Counted from the first letter of the stretch, positions 1-9,198 are shown. The stretch is DNA of 30,356 bases from an uncultured Eubacteriales bacterium (GCA_900545185.1 UQYH01000012.1:1-30356); one strand, 5' to 3'. A program made the numbers and translations. Notes: generated by a model not told the origin, from the sequence alone.

Positions 1-2
1 GA

Positions 3-116
3 AAAACAGTTGTTGAAAACTATCTTATGTTTTATTGGGTAGATGAACCGGGCAAAACCGTCACCGTTGCACGGGTGATTTACGGCAAGCGCGACTATGG
101 AAAAATGATTGAATAG
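3..116 (+). CDS. RelE/ParE-family toxin, C-terminal fragment (5' end outside window)
   Basis: The reading frame is open from the left window edge and ends at TAG 114-116, giving the last 37 residues of a protein. The pattern NYLMFYWVDE, then TVTVARVIYGKRD, is the typical last two beta-strands of RelE/ParE/YoeB-type toxins, where the arginine and the tyrosine/glycine-arginine segment belong to the RNase or gyrase-binding core. These toxins are usually about 90-110 aa and are preceded by a small antitoxin gene, which would lie outside the window. A terminator follows 7 bases after the stop, so this gene is transcriptionally separate from the sugar operon downstream. The family call rests on a short tail and does not separate RelE from ParE. 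Confidence 0.6.
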   Translation, partial: KTVVENYLMFYWVDEPGKTVTVARVIYGKRDYGKMIE

Positions 117-123
117 ATAAAAA

Positions 124-159
124 GCGTAACCGCGAGTGTACGGTTATGCTCTTTTGTTT
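124..159 (+). terminator. Rho-independent terminator after the toxin gene
   Basis: A 9-bp stem (124-132 with 141-149, containing one G-T wobble) closes an 8-base loop and is followed directly by a T-rich run, TCTTTTGTTT. It lies just after the toxin stop codon and marks the left border of the sugar locus. Confidence 0.75.
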
Positions 160-245
160 ATATGGGCATATATTTATTTTCCTAGCTCTTAATGGATTCT
201 TTTGTTATTTCAACACATGATTACTTTGTAAAATAGGGATTTTTT

Positions 246-280
246 CAAAAATAGAGTTTTGTTTATAAATTTGGTTCTTG
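246..280 (+). promoter_or_regulatory. Candidate regulator-binding site upstream of operon A
   Basis: This 35-bp stretch directly overlaps and precedes the -35 box of operon A. It is nearly the same as 9199-9234, which has the same position relative to the promoter of operon B. It contains two copies of AAAT-N3-GTT, starting at 249 and 267 (18 bp apart), as expected for tandem AraC-type half sites. The sequence conservation is seen directly. Binding by the AraC-family regulator encoded at 6858-9119 is inference. Confidence 0.5.
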
Positions 281-307
281 TAAAGCCTTTTGCGGCCATA
301 GTATAAT
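278..307 (+). promoter_or_regulatory. Sigma-A promoter of operon A
   Basis: The -35 box TTGTAA (278-283) and the -10 box TATAAT (302-307) are separated by 18 bases. The -10 box sits in ATAGTATAAT, matching the ATAGTACAAT of the other two promoters in the locus. The expected transcript start is near 314, leaving a leader of about 30 bases before the gene at 344. Confidence 0.75.
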
Positions 308-343
308 AAAATTGCGAGAGGCTTTAAAAGGGAGAGAACACAA

Positions 344-1462
344 ATGGATTATAAAGCATACTTAACCGAAAACGTGATTCCGTTTTGGCTGAAAAACGGT
401 ATGGATCGAGAGCTTGGCGGCATTTATCTTTATTTGGATGAAAAAGGCAAGCTGTACGGCGATGAAAAGGGCGCATGGTTTCAGGGCAGGGCGCTTTACA
501 CATTGAGCCGTGCGTATAACACAATTGAGAAAAATCCCGAATACTTAGAAGCGGCAGGCCTGCTATACGACTTTTTGAAAAAGTGTACGCACGATGACGG
601 CCGACTTGGGTTTAAAGTTACAAGAGACGGGCGCACTGTTGCAATGAATCGGTTTGATTATAGTGAGATGTTTGCGGCAATCGGGTGTGCGGAATATTAT
701 CTTGCAAGCGGAAAGGAAGAAGCGGCAGAAAAAGCAAAGCAGTTTTTTGAAACAGCATATGGCTTATATACCGAATTAATGGATTCGGTCGGAAAAACCA
801 TACGCTATAAACAGGTTGCTCCTTCAATGATTATACTTGCCACCGCACAGGTGATGAGAAAGCTTGATGCAAGGTACGATGACGTAGTATCGGACATGCT
901 TGCGGAAATTACGGGCGGCGGCAATGTAAAGGATTTTGCGATGCTTGAAAATGTCTCGCAGTCGGGAGAGCTTGTCGATTCACCGGAGGGCAGACTTGTT
1001 AACCCCGGTCACAGCCTTGAATGCGCGTGGTTTTTGATGAGCGAGGGTGTTCATCGTCATGATAAAAGCTTGATACGCACAGCTAAAAACATGATTGATG
1101 TATCTATGGAATTGGGTCTTAAAAATAACGGTATTATTGCATTTTGCGATGTTTTCGGGAAGCCGTCCGAAGCGCTTGAGTGGGACATGCACATTTGGTG
1201 GCCGCAATGCGAAGCGATGATTGCCAATCGGCTGTGCTATGAAGTGACCGGCGAGACAAAATATATGGATGCGTTCCGCCGCTTGGAAAACTATGTATTT
1301 ACGCATTTTGCCGATGCGGCAAACGGAGAATGGTACGGTTATATGCATTATGACGGAACAGTGGCCAATACGCTGAAGGGAAATATCTCTAAGGGGTTGT
1401 TTCACCTGCCGCGCATGCTGATGCAAATTTACGAAATAGAGAATCATAGAATTGTTTTTTAA
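344..1462 (+). CDS. AGE-family (N-acylglucosamine 2-epimerase-like) sugar epimerase/isomerase
   Basis: The 372-aa protein has no signal peptide and is cytoplasmic. Its length and motifs fit the AGE family of (alpha/alpha)6-barrel enzymes, which epimerise or isomerise free sugars (GlcNAc/ManNAc, cellobiose C2, mannose/fructose or mannose/glucose). Visible landmarks are W45-F46-Q47-G48-R49 near the N-terminus, NPGHSLE with H223, WWPQCEAM from W285, and KGLFHLPR with H354. The pair H223/H354, about 131 residues apart, matches the two essential histidines of the family. The start has the site GGGAGAG 10 bases upstream. It is the first gene of an operon with a secreted lyase and a ceramidase-like hydrolase, so it probably handles a monosaccharide released from the polymer. 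The exact substrate cannot be read from the sequence. Confidence 0.85.
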   Translation: MDYKAYLTENVIPFWLKNGMDRELGGIYLYLDEKGKLYGDEKGAWFQGRALYTLSRAYNTIEKNPEYLEAAGLLYDFLKKCTHDDGRLGFKVTRDGRTVAMNRFDYSEMFAAIGCAEYYLASGKEEAAEKAKQFFETAYGLYTELMDSVGKTIRYKQVAPSMIILATAQVMRKLDARYDDVVSDMLAEITGGGNVKDFAMLENVSQSGELVDSPEGRLVNPGHSLECAWFLMSEGVHRHDKSLIRTAKNMIDVSMELGLKNNGIIAFCDVFGKPSEALEWDMHIWWPQCEAMIANRLCYEVTGETKYMDAFRRLENYVFTHFADAANGEWYGYMHYDGTVANTLKGNISKGLFHLPRMLMQIYEIENHRIVF

Positions 1463-1498
1463 GGTGAGCCGTTGATTTTTAAGAAAGAAGGGATTGTT

Positions 1499-4400
1499 TT
1501 GCTGAAAAAAATAAGTGTCATATTCTTGACTCTGGCGATGCTTTGCACGATGTTGCCGTCTGCATTTGCCGAAAACACTTTTTCGGGGATTATCGGCAGC
1601 GGAGAAAAAGCTTCATCGGGATGGGAAGTATACAATGCCGACGGTGCGGACATATCAAACGGAACCGATGCTGTTTATGGGACAACAGCGGTGCTGTCAA
1701 CCCGATCGGCGCAAAAAAACACAGCGTTTGGAAAAAAACTGTCTTGGGGAGAAACGGATAACGTTTTGCAAATTGACATGGCGATACGCCGCAGTCAAAT
1801 CGGCGGCGCAGATGTTGCGGCCGAAGGCTGGGGCGTGGATGCAACAGGCCCCCTTGCCGAACCGAACGGAACGCAGTTCATTAACTTTGCAAGCGATGGA
1901 TTTATTTATTATTACGGTAAAAATCAAAACGGCGACAATAAAATTCTGTTGGGTGCCTACGAAGCAAATATCTGGTATGAGGTTTCGATTACGTATCTGC
2001 CCGAAAAGGGGCGGCTTGCCGGTACGATTAACGGCGGCCGGTATCAAAACCAATCCTTTGCCACCGGCGGAGTTGTTGCAGAGAAATTTACAGAGCTTGA
2101 TTTTGGACTTAGAAGTACAAAATCCGCGGCGGCCGATGTTCGCTTTGGATACATTACTTTTGAAGTGAGCGATGCGACAGTCACGCAGTCTGATCTTTTT
2201 GACTGCGATTTTGATGATTTTGAAGTCGGCGCCTTTTCGGGCAGCGGCGGTGCACTCGGTCAATTTGATATTCCGGCAGATGATAAGCCTTATATCAAAA
2301 TTGCAGAGAGTGATGCATCACACGGGAAAAGCGTTTTATTTACGCATGAGGGCGCCTATGTTGATCAGCTGCAATATAAGCTTGCGCAGCCTGTTCTTTC
2401 GGGCACGCTGGCTGTAGAATATTCAATTTGTATTGGCAATAATACGGGTTTTGAATTAATTGTGGACGGCACGGGGAGTGACGCATTAAGCGGCGCGTCG
2501 GGTTATTTTTTTGCAATGTCTATGGGCAGCGGCGAAGGGGCAACATGGCTGGGCAGCCGATTTGGCAGCGTCCCCTCCGATGCGGTTGATTTTGCGTGGC
2601 AATACGGCAAATGGTATCGCATAAAAATATTATTCAATATGACTGCCCGCAAAATGACAATGCAAATCAGCAGTGAGGGAAACACGGCCGACATGGTGCG
2701 CAAGGAACGTTCCATAAGCGGTTTTTCCGGCCTGACACAGCTTGGCTTTGGCGTGGAAAATAAGGGCGGCGGCACATACTTGGATCATTTAAAAATATAT
2801 AAATGCGGTGCGGAGGCGGAACTTTTGCCGGAGCAGGTATTTTTATATCATAACAGCCCTTTTGCGTGGGCAGATAACAGACGGTATGCGGTATCCGCAC
2901 CGTATATTGAAAACGAAACGGCGTTTGTATCGGCCGGGATGACAGCAGCCTTTTTGGGTGCGGAAATTTTGCAAAATGCAGAAAGCAGCCTGACGTTTTC
3001 GTATAGCGGTGTAAGCTATACGCTGACGGAAAATGCGGCGTCATATCAAAAGGGGACGGCTTCTTTGCCGCTGAACCAACCGATTCGGAAAAAGGACGGC
3101 GTTTTATATATTTGCGGCAGTGACCTGGCCTTGATGCTTAACACGGGCTTTTTCTCGGATCGCTGCGGTTATATTGTGCTGGGCAGCGGTGCATCGTCTT
3201 ATGACTTAAATCGTAAAGGCGATAAACAGACGCTTGACAAGGCGGCGCAGAGTGTGATCTATGATTCGCCCGCGGCAGAGGAAGTGACGGCGCTTTTAAA
3301 GGCAAAAAACCCGAATAATGAGCATCCGCGGCTTCTTTTGCGGCAAAGCGATATACCAAAGCTGCGCGAAAAAACGCAGGCAGATGCAACCATTAGCGGA
3401 TGGACAAGCGGATTTTTAAACTATGTCAATCGCTCATCGATGAAAAGGGCGCTTCCGACATACGTGCTTTCCGATGTGCGCCTGAATGTATCCCGTGAGG
3501 TTAAGCTGACACTGGGGGAACTGGCTTTTGCCTACATCCTTACCGGAGAGGCGCAGTATGCCGATGCGGCAATTCATGTCATGCTGCGCGTATCCGACCC
3601 CAATTACTTTAAAGACTGGAATCCGCATCACTTTTTAGATGTTGCCGATATGGCAGGCGGTGTGGCGCTGGCATATGATTGGTGCTATGACAGAATGACC
3701 GAAACGGAAAAAGCCCAAGTGAAAAATGCACTTGTTAATTACGGATTAAAAGAAGTCATGCGGGATTATACGTATGATACAACACGCCGCAGAACCTGGG
3801 CGTGGAGCGACCCCAAATCAACGGCATATCCGCAAAACTGGGTTGCTGTGTGCTGCGGTGGGCTGAATTTGGCTGCGCTTGCGGTAGGCACGGAGGAGGA
3901 TGTTTCGAGCCTGGCCGGGAAGGTGATTGCCATGGGCACGGAGCATATGAAGGATTTGCTAATGGTTTTCGGACCGGATGGCGCTTTTTTTGAAGGTCCC
4001 GGCTATTGGGAGTATGCATATGAATATTTTGCGCTTTCTATGGGCAGTATGGAGACGGCGCTGGGCACAAGTTTCCGTTTAACGGAAGGTCCCGGTTTTA
4101 AAAACGGCGCCTACTATATTATCGGCAATGCCGGCGCAACGGGAACGTTTAATTTAAACGATTGTCTTGAATCGCTCTACAATTCCGCTAATTCGCCGGA
4201 ATTTATGTGGCTTTCAAACATAGCGGATGATGCGGCACTGACCCAATACAGAATTAAGTTTATACAAAACGGACATGCCTCCTATACGTATAAGGACATT
4301 TTGTGGTATAACCCGGCCTATGCGCAGGATAACACAAAAATAGCGGAAGATGGCATGTGGCGTGAATTGAATGTGGCATCCTCGCGTACGGGTTATGAAA

Positions 4401-5464
4401 AGACGGATTTATATGCGGCCATTCACGGCGGTGAGGAAGGACGCGACATTGGTGATTTGGATTACGGTACTTTTGTGATTGATAAATTTAATAAACGCTG
4501 GGCATTGGATCTTGGTAAGGATAATGCGAATTATGATTCTAACAAGGTCGGCAAAACGCGTTGGGAGTATTACCGAAGCCGCGGTGAGGGGCATAACACC
4601 ATTATTTTAAACCCGGATGGCGGAAACGATCAGGATAAAGATGCAATTTGCCCCATTACGGAATTTAAGCACGACGACCGCGCAATGTTTGCCGTGACGG
4701 ACTTAACGGCCGCACACAGCTATCGCGGTGCCGAAAGCGTGGTACGCGGCATGTATGTGGATAAAGCAACGGAAACCGTGACGATTCAGGATGAAGTGAA
4801 AATGCAAAAACCGTCCGAATTATATTGGTTTATGCATACCAAGGCCAATATTTCGATTGCGGAGGACGGCAGAACAGCCGTGCTCAGTCAAGGCGGATAC
4901 CGCATGGGGGTCAGCCTTGTTGGCAGCAGTGCGCTTAAACTGACGAAAATGCAAGCGACGCCGCTGAATACGTCACCGCATCCGAGCGACATGGCAGATG
5001 ATTCCGGCATATATAAGCTTGTCATTCATGCAACGGGCATTACGGATGAAACATTTGCCGTTCAAATTTATCCGCTGACGGGGTCGGAAACAGCGCAGAC
5101 GATTGCCGGCAGCTGCACGCCGATTTCCGAATGGTCGCTTGCATCCGATGTGATTATCAGTGACCTTGCTCTGCAAAAAGGGGCATCGGATGGCGGAAAA
5201 ACAGCGGTAACGGCTTATGCCACGGCAGCGGTTAAGGACGGAACGGCGCGCTCGGTTACACTGGTTGCGGCCGCGTACGACCAAGCAGGCCGTCTGACCG
5301 ATTGCAGCGTGTCAGAGCAAAACATCAGAGGCACAAACACCGTACCCTTGCAAGCAAGTGTGCATGCGAATTCGGATGGGACGGTATGCTTGTTTACGTG
5401 GGAGAGGGGCAAATTGCACCCATACGGCTCCGGGCTGCACAAGTCGGTTCGGGAATTACAATAG
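1499..5464 (+). CDS. Secreted heparinase II/III-type polysaccharide lyase with two N-terminal beta-sandwich modules
   Basis: I place the start at TTG 1499, 6 bases after AGAAGGG; it gives a clean signal peptide (cleavage after SAFA, residue 24) and 1321 aa. TTG 1472 is an alternative. Two LamG/concanavalin-like modules lie at about 25-250 and 250-440. A degenerate copper-amine-oxidase-like module follows (to about 590). The lyase core runs from about 605 to 1215: an alpha/alpha toroid with WNPHHFLDVADM (H710/H711), QNW (N780), EGPGYWEY (Y836), and a beta-sandwich domain with GEGHN (H1032). N780-Y836 spacing is close to the Asn-Tyr pair of PL12/PL17 lyases, suggesting beta-elimination next to a uronate with Asn neutralising the carboxylate (inference). 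A C-terminal domain of about 100 residues resembles the end of the protein at 16658-18586. There is no SLH or sortase signal. A paralogue is at 12802. The PL family is unassigned. Confidence 0.85.
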   Translation: MLKKISVIFLTLAMLCTMLPSAFAENTFSGIIGSGEKASSGWEVYNADGADISNGTDAVYGTTAVLSTRSAQKNTAFGKKLSWGETDNVLQIDMAIRRSQIGGADVAAEGWGVDATGPLAEPNGTQFINFASDGFIYYYGKNQNGDNKILLGAYEANIWYEVSITYLPEKGRLAGTINGGRYQNQSFATGGVVAEKFTELDFGLRSTKSAAADVRFGYITFEVSDATVTQSDLFDCDFDDFEVGAFSGSGGALGQFDIPADDKPYIKIAESDASHGKSVLFTHEGAYVDQLQYKLAQPVLSGTLAVEYSICIGNNTGFELIVDGTGSDALSGASGYFFAMSMGSGEGATWLGSRFGSVPSDAVDFAWQYGKWYRIKILFNMTARKMTMQISSEGNTADMVRKERSISGFSGLTQLGFGVENKGGGTYLDHLKIYKCGAEAELLPEQVFLYHNSPFAWADNRRYAVSAPYIENETAFVSAGMTAAFLGAEILQNAESSLTFSYSGVSYTLTENAASYQKGTASLPLNQPIRKKDGVLYICGSDLALMLNTGFFSDRCGYIVLGSGASSYDLNRKGDKQTLDKAAQSVIYDSPAAEEVTALLKAKNPNNEHPRLLLRQSDIPKLREKTQADATISGWTSGFLNYVNRSSMKRALPTYVLSDVRLNVSREVKLTLGELAFAYILTGEAQYADAAIHVMLRVSDPNYFKDWNPHHFLDVADMAGGVALAYDWCYDRMTETEKAQVKNALVNYGLKEVMRDYTYDTTRRRTWAWSDPKSTAYPQNWVAVCCGGLNLAALAVGTEEDVSSLAGKVIAMGTEHMKDLLMVFGPDGAFFEGPGYWEYAYEYFALSMGSMETALGTSFRLTEGPGFKNGAYYIIGNAGATGTFNLNDCLESLYNSANSPEFMWLSNIADDAALTQYRIKFIQNGHASYTYKDILWYNPAYAQDNTKIAEDGMWRELNVASSRTGYEKTDLYAAIHGGEEGRDIGDLDYGTFVIDKFNKRWALDLGKDNANYDSNKVGKTRWEYYRSRGEGHNTIILNPDGGNDQDKDAICPITEFKHDDRAMFAVTDLTAAHSYRGAESVVRGMYVDKATETVTIQDEVKMQKPSELYWFMHTKANISIAEDGRTAVLSQGGYRMGVSLVGSSALKLTKMQATPLNTSPHPSDMADDSGIYKLVIHATGITDETFAVQIYPLTGSETAQTIAGSCTPISEWSLASDVIISDLALQKGASDGGKTAVTAYATAAVKDGTARSVTLVAAAYDQAGRLTDCSVSEQNIRGTNTVPLQASVHANSDGTVCLFTWERGKLHPYGSGLHKSVRELQ

Positions 5465-5499
5465 GCAAATGGCGTTAATGACCGAAGAAAGGAAAAAAC

Positions 5500-6768
5500 A
5501 TGAGAGCTGCTTTTTATGAAAAGGATATTACACCGCCGCTCGGATGCTATCTTGCAGGTTATTTTATCAATCACGTGGGGGAGGATGTGCTGGATCCTCT
5601 CTATGTGCGCAGTGCCGTTGTGGAAAGCAACGGCACCGTTGTTGCATTTGCGGATATTGATTCTTGTGAATTTCCGGATGATATGCATGAAGCGGTGACA
5701 AAACGAATTTTTGAGTACACGGGGATCCCGGCAAAACAGGTTATGCTGGCGGTAAACCATACGCATAAAGGAATACCGATTACGGATAATCCCGAAATCG
5801 GCGCTTATGCGGATGCAGCGTTTAAGGATGTTGTATACAGGCTGATAGCCGACAGTGTGATTTTGGCTTACAAGCGCCTGCAGCCGACAGAAGGTGTTTT
5901 CGGCGTGGGTCGTGCAGAAGGAATTTCCTTTAACCGTACTTACGTTATGAAGGATGGCACCTACCGCACAAATGTGTGGGGTGAGGACGTTGTGCGTCCG
6001 TTGGGCGGCATTGATGAAGATGTACCGATTGTTTTTTTCAAAGACAACACCGGTAAGCCGCAAGGCGCGCTTGTCAGCTTTGCCTGCCATCAGGATTGTA
6101 CGCCCGGATCTCAATATTCCGGCGCGTTTGCCTATGTGCTTTCCGAAGAAATGAAAAAGGAATACGGCCGCGATTTTGTCACTGTTTTTATGGCCGGTAC
6201 CAGCGGCGATATTAACCATTTTGATCCCAAACGGCATGGCAATATGCCGGATGACACATATATTAAAATGGGGAAAATACTGAAAAAAGCCTGCACCGAT
6301 GCAATTTGCAAGGCAGAGCCGATAGGGGAGGGCATTATCAGCCGAAAAACCCTGTTTTGTGTGCCGCGCCGTGTTTTGTCGGAGGATGAGGCTTTTTCGG
6401 AAATTAAGCGTATGGCAGATGAAAAAAACATGATTGCCGTGCGAAACCTTTGCTACTACCGGGCGTGTGTGCACGAAGATACCATGCAGGTGTATTTGCA
6501 GTATGTTAAGCTGGGCAATGTTTCGGTTTATGCATTTCCGGGTGAGATATTTGTATATTTCGGCCGCTATATAAAAGAGCATGCCAAGACAGCAAAAAAC
6601 ATGGTGGTATCCTTTACAAATCATGGCTGCGGATATGTGGCAACGCGCGAGGCATTTGCGCCAAACAGCAGGCTTTATGAAAGAGATTTGTGCGTGGGCG
6701 CCTGCCTTGCGCCCGATGCAGGCTATATGATGGCAGATAAATTGCTTGCAATGGCCGAGGATGCGTAA
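5500..6768 (+). CDS. Neutral/alkaline ceramidase-like hydrolase, short cytoplasmic form
   Basis: The 422-aa protein matches the N-terminal catalytic domain of neutral/alkaline non-lysosomal ceramidases (Zn-dependent amidases), although true ceramidases are about 650-750 aa and secreted. Landmarks in order are DITPPLGCYLAGY at the N-terminus, NHTH (H87/H89), ACHQDC (H197), GTSGDIN (S235), FPGE (E349) and GYVAT (Y379). These correspond to the His/His/Glu/Tyr zinc ligands and the nucleophilic serine known from the Pseudomonas enzyme. No signal peptide is visible, so it acts in the cytoplasm on an imported compound. In this operon it more plausibly removes an acyl group from a sugar or uronate derivative than cleaves ceramide; that is inference. 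The site GAAAGGAA precedes ATG, and the gene is 35 bases after the lyase stop. Confidence 0.75.
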   Translation: MRAAFYEKDITPPLGCYLAGYFINHVGEDVLDPLYVRSAVVESNGTVVAFADIDSCEFPDDMHEAVTKRIFEYTGIPAKQVMLAVNHTHKGIPITDNPEIGAYADAAFKDVVYRLIADSVILAYKRLQPTEGVFGVGRAEGISFNRTYVMKDGTYRTNVWGEDVVRPLGGIDEDVPIVFFKDNTGKPQGALVSFACHQDCTPGSQYSGAFAYVLSEEMKKEYGRDFVTVFMAGTSGDINHFDPKRHGNMPDDTYIKMGKILKKACTDAICKAEPIGEGIISRKTLFCVPRRVLSEDEAFSEIKRMADEKNMIAVRNLCYYRACVHEDTMQVYLQYVKLGNVSVYAFPGEIFVYFGRYIKEHAKTAKNMVVSFTNHGCGYVATREAFAPNSRLYERDLCVGACLAPDAGYMMADKLLAMAEDA

Positions 6769-6791
6769 AGCCAAAAGGCAAATTTTTGTTC

Positions 6792-6820
6792 TTGAAATTT
6801 ACGCTTAAATATAGTACAAT
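6792..6820 (+). promoter_or_regulatory. Sigma-A promoter of the AraC-type regulator gene
   Basis: TTGAAA (6792-6797) and TACAAT (6815-6820) are 17 bases apart. The ten bases 6811-6820 (ATAGTACAAT) are identical to 9251-9260 in the promoter of operon B. The stretch 6780-6794 also resembles the right half of the candidate operator, AAATTT..GTTCTTG. The transcript would start near 6827, leaving a leader of about 30 bases. Confidence 0.7.
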
Positions 6821-6857
6821 GATAGAGCAATATAATCCGACAAGTGAGTGAAGTGCA

Positions 6858-9119
6858 ATGTTTAAGAAAAACAGCGTAACATTTCGATGGCTGGTTTCGT
6901 ATGTAGCCATTATCATATTAACCGTGGCCTTGGGCAGCGTTGTCTTTATCGCGCTTGAACAGGATTTGGGTGAAGAAATCAGCGCCGCAAACCAAATGCG
7001 CTTGCACTTAATTGAAAAGGAACTGGACAGCAATTTGGAGCTGCAGAAAAAGATTTATATTCAAATTGCCAATTTCCCGGAAATGGAGGAGCTGACAGGC
7101 GCACGCAAGCTTTCGAGGGAAAAGCAATCATCGGTCGCCAATAAAATTTATAAGCAATGCCACTCTATTTTGGTCTCGAATAAATCCATCAGCGAAATAT
7201 TCATCTATTTTAATGATTTGGATATTGCCGTCTCAAGCTTTGGAGTATCGGATACGGAAATTTTACATAATACTGTGTTTCAAGAACCGTATGCGGAAGT
7301 GAAGGATAAGGTGAAGCAAAAATACACCGGCACGTTTCAAACGCTGTATACCGATTACGGGAATCAAGATAAAACTTCGCTGAACATAGCCTATACACAT
7401 TCTTATCCCATGGCGGTGTCTTCGCCTCCTAAGGCGACGGTTTTGGTTATGGCAAACGAATCGTATTTTGCGGAAAAGGCATTGGCTCTTTGCTCAAATG
7501 AAAGCCGCATTTCGCTGCGTGACGAAAATGATCATATTATTTTTGCCGTGGGAGACGAGGCAGACGAAAAGAAATCGGGCGTCGTTGTAACGGAAATTCC
7601 ATCGACGGAGGCGCCGTGGCGTTGTGTGATTGAAACACCCAAAAAAACCTATTGGAATCGTGTGAATCGGGTGCGAACGGTTTGCGTTGTCATGGTTTTT
7701 ATCATATTGTTGGGCGGTGTTGCGGTCAGTGTATATTTATCGCTGAAAAACTATTCGCCGCTGGATAAACTGATTCGGCAAATCGGGGAGCGCAGCGATA
7801 AGCAAATCGGGGCAGATGAAAACGAGTACGCCTATTTGCTGGGAACGCTGAATGACGTGCTTCGGGAGAAAAACAGCATTGAAAGCAAAGCAGAAAAACA
7901 GGTAAGTCAGCTGCGTGAGCACTTTTTGGTGCGCATGGCACAGGGTGAAATTAAAACGTTTCCCGATAACTTTGAAAAGCAATTGGATATACGGTTCATC
8001 TCGGACAGGTTTTTACTTGCGGCATTTGTAACCGATGGCGCACACCGATTGTTTGCAGAGGATAAGGATTTGGACGAAGATAAGCGCCGGGAGCTGGTAA
8101 GCCTGATACTTCGCAACATTATGGGTGAGCTGATCGGACAGAAGCATAAAGCGTATTTTTTTCATATTGCCGATATGGAGCTTGCCTTGGTGAACCTTGC
8201 ACCGGAGGCGGAAACGGACACGGCAGCCGAAGAATTGGCAGAAGTGTTTGTGGGCGCTATGACGGTGATTGAAGAAAATTTTGATTTTACGGTTCAAGCG
8301 GCGCTCAGTGACGTGCACACGGGAATCATCAGCATTGCGGAGTGTTATCGGGAGGCTTACGAAACGGTAGAATATATGAAACTGACCGGTATGAGCGGTA
8401 CGGGAATTTATGCTGAAGTCCGCGCCGCGATCGGGACAACGTATTATTATCCCATAGAAAAGGAAATTCAGCTTGTTAATGCCATCCGAATGGGTGCGGA
8501 GGATGAACTGAAAACGGTTTTAAATGAAATTTTTACAGTCAATTTTCAAACCAATGTCATTCATTCCAAACTAATTCAATGCCTTATGTTTGATATTATG
8601 AGCACAATTTTAAAGGTAAGCGGTGATATTGACGAGCTGCCCGAAAATGCGGTGAATACAGAAGAAATGAGCCGTGTTATTTTAAACGGCGATACAAAGC
8701 AGGCACGGGCTTATATGACCGAAGCCGCAGAAACGCTTTGCAGAGAGGTGAAAAAGCTTCACGAACAGAAAAAGCAAAGCGCCGGTATGCACCGCGGAAT
8801 GAAAGAGGCAATTGTACAGTACATTGAAGAAAACTATTCAAAGCCGGACATGAACATGCAGGGGATAGGAGACGCGTTTGACATTTCGCCGTATTACCTT
8901 TCCAGGCTTTTTAAAAATGAAACGGGAAAAAGCATAACGGACTATGTGCGGGATTACCGCGTGGAGAAAGCACGGGAACTGCTTCTTCAAACCGATATGA
9001 AGCTAAGCGATATAGCCGTGAGCGTTGGTTTTTTTGACGCGCGTCCGCTGACGCGTGCCTTTGAACAAATGTATGGCACAACGCCGGGAAAATATAAGGA
9101 AATGCAAAAAAAGGAATAA
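6858..9119 (+). CDS. Membrane-anchored AraC-family transcriptional regulator (YtdP-like)
   Basis: The 753-aa protein has a transmembrane segment at about 12-32, an extracytoplasmic sensor region at about 33-272 (Cache-like by layout, not by a firm motif), a second membrane segment at about 275-296 and a short linker region. A long cytoplasmic part ends in two helix-turn-helix motifs at about 651-750. The AraC signature is clear: SPYYLSRLFKNETGKSITDY, then KLSDIAVSVGFFDARPLTRAF and TPGKYK. Such proteins sense an extracellular sugar and directly activate nearby LplB/YtcP-type sugar transport genes. It lies between the two operons and has its own promoter and terminator. The ribosome site before ATG 6858 is weak (GTGAGTGAAG), which suits a low-abundance regulator. 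The ligand is unknown; it is the best candidate to bind 246-280 and 9199-9234. Confidence 0.9.
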   Translation: MFKKNSVTFRWLVSYVAIIILTVALGSVVFIALEQDLGEEISAANQMRLHLIEKELDSNLELQKKIYIQIANFPEMEELTGARKLSREKQSSVANKIYKQCHSILVSNKSISEIFIYFNDLDIAVSSFGVSDTEILHNTVFQEPYAEVKDKVKQKYTGTFQTLYTDYGNQDKTSLNIAYTHSYPMAVSSPPKATVLVMANESYFAEKALALCSNESRISLRDENDHIIFAVGDEADEKKSGVVVTEIPSTEAPWRCVIETPKKTYWNRVNRVRTVCVVMVFIILLGGVAVSVYLSLKNYSPLDKLIRQIGERSDKQIGADENEYAYLLGTLNDVLREKNSIESKAEKQVSQLREHFLVRMAQGEIKTFPDNFEKQLDIRFISDRFLLAAFVTDGAHRLFAEDKDLDEDKRRELVSLILRNIMGELIGQKHKAYFFHIADMELALVNLAPEAETDTAAEELAEVFVGAMTVIEENFDFTVQAALSDVHTGIISIAECYREAYETVEYMKLTGMSGTGIYAEVRAAIGTTYYYPIEKEIQLVNAIRMGAEDELKTVLNEIFTVNFQTNVIHSKLIQCLMFDIMSTILKVSGDIDELPENAVNTEEMSRVILNGDTKQARAYMTEAAETLCREVKKLHEQKKQSAGMHRGMKEAIVQYIEENYSKPDMNMQGIGDAFDISPYYLSRLFKNETGKSITDYVRDYRVEKARELLLQTDMKLSDIAVSVGFFDARPLTRAFEQMYGTTPGKYKEMQKKE

Positions 9120-9139
9120 AAAACAAGCAAAATCGTAGA

Positions 9140-9189
9140 AGCCCATAAGACAGAAAACAGCCGCAGACGGCCTGTCTTATGGGCTTTTT
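9140..9189 (+). terminator. Rho-independent terminator after the regulator gene
   Basis: A perfect 14-bp inverted repeat, AGCCCATAAGACAG (9140-9153) with its complement at 9172-9185, closes an 18-base loop and runs into TTTT at 9186-9189. It isolates the regulator from operon B. Confidence 0.93.
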
Positions 9190-9198
9190 GGCGCTTTG

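Noticed and set aside
5215..6774. 519-codon open frame on the minus strand
   Set aside because: It lies wholly opposite the ceramidase-like gene and the end of the lyase gene, both with clear family motifs. It is rich in Cys, His and Arg, has no domain pattern and no ribosome site.
6769..6790. Possible terminator after operon A (GCC-AAAA-GGC then a T-run)
   Set aside because: The stem has only three base pairs, too weak for a terminator. Operon A may read through into the regulator gene.
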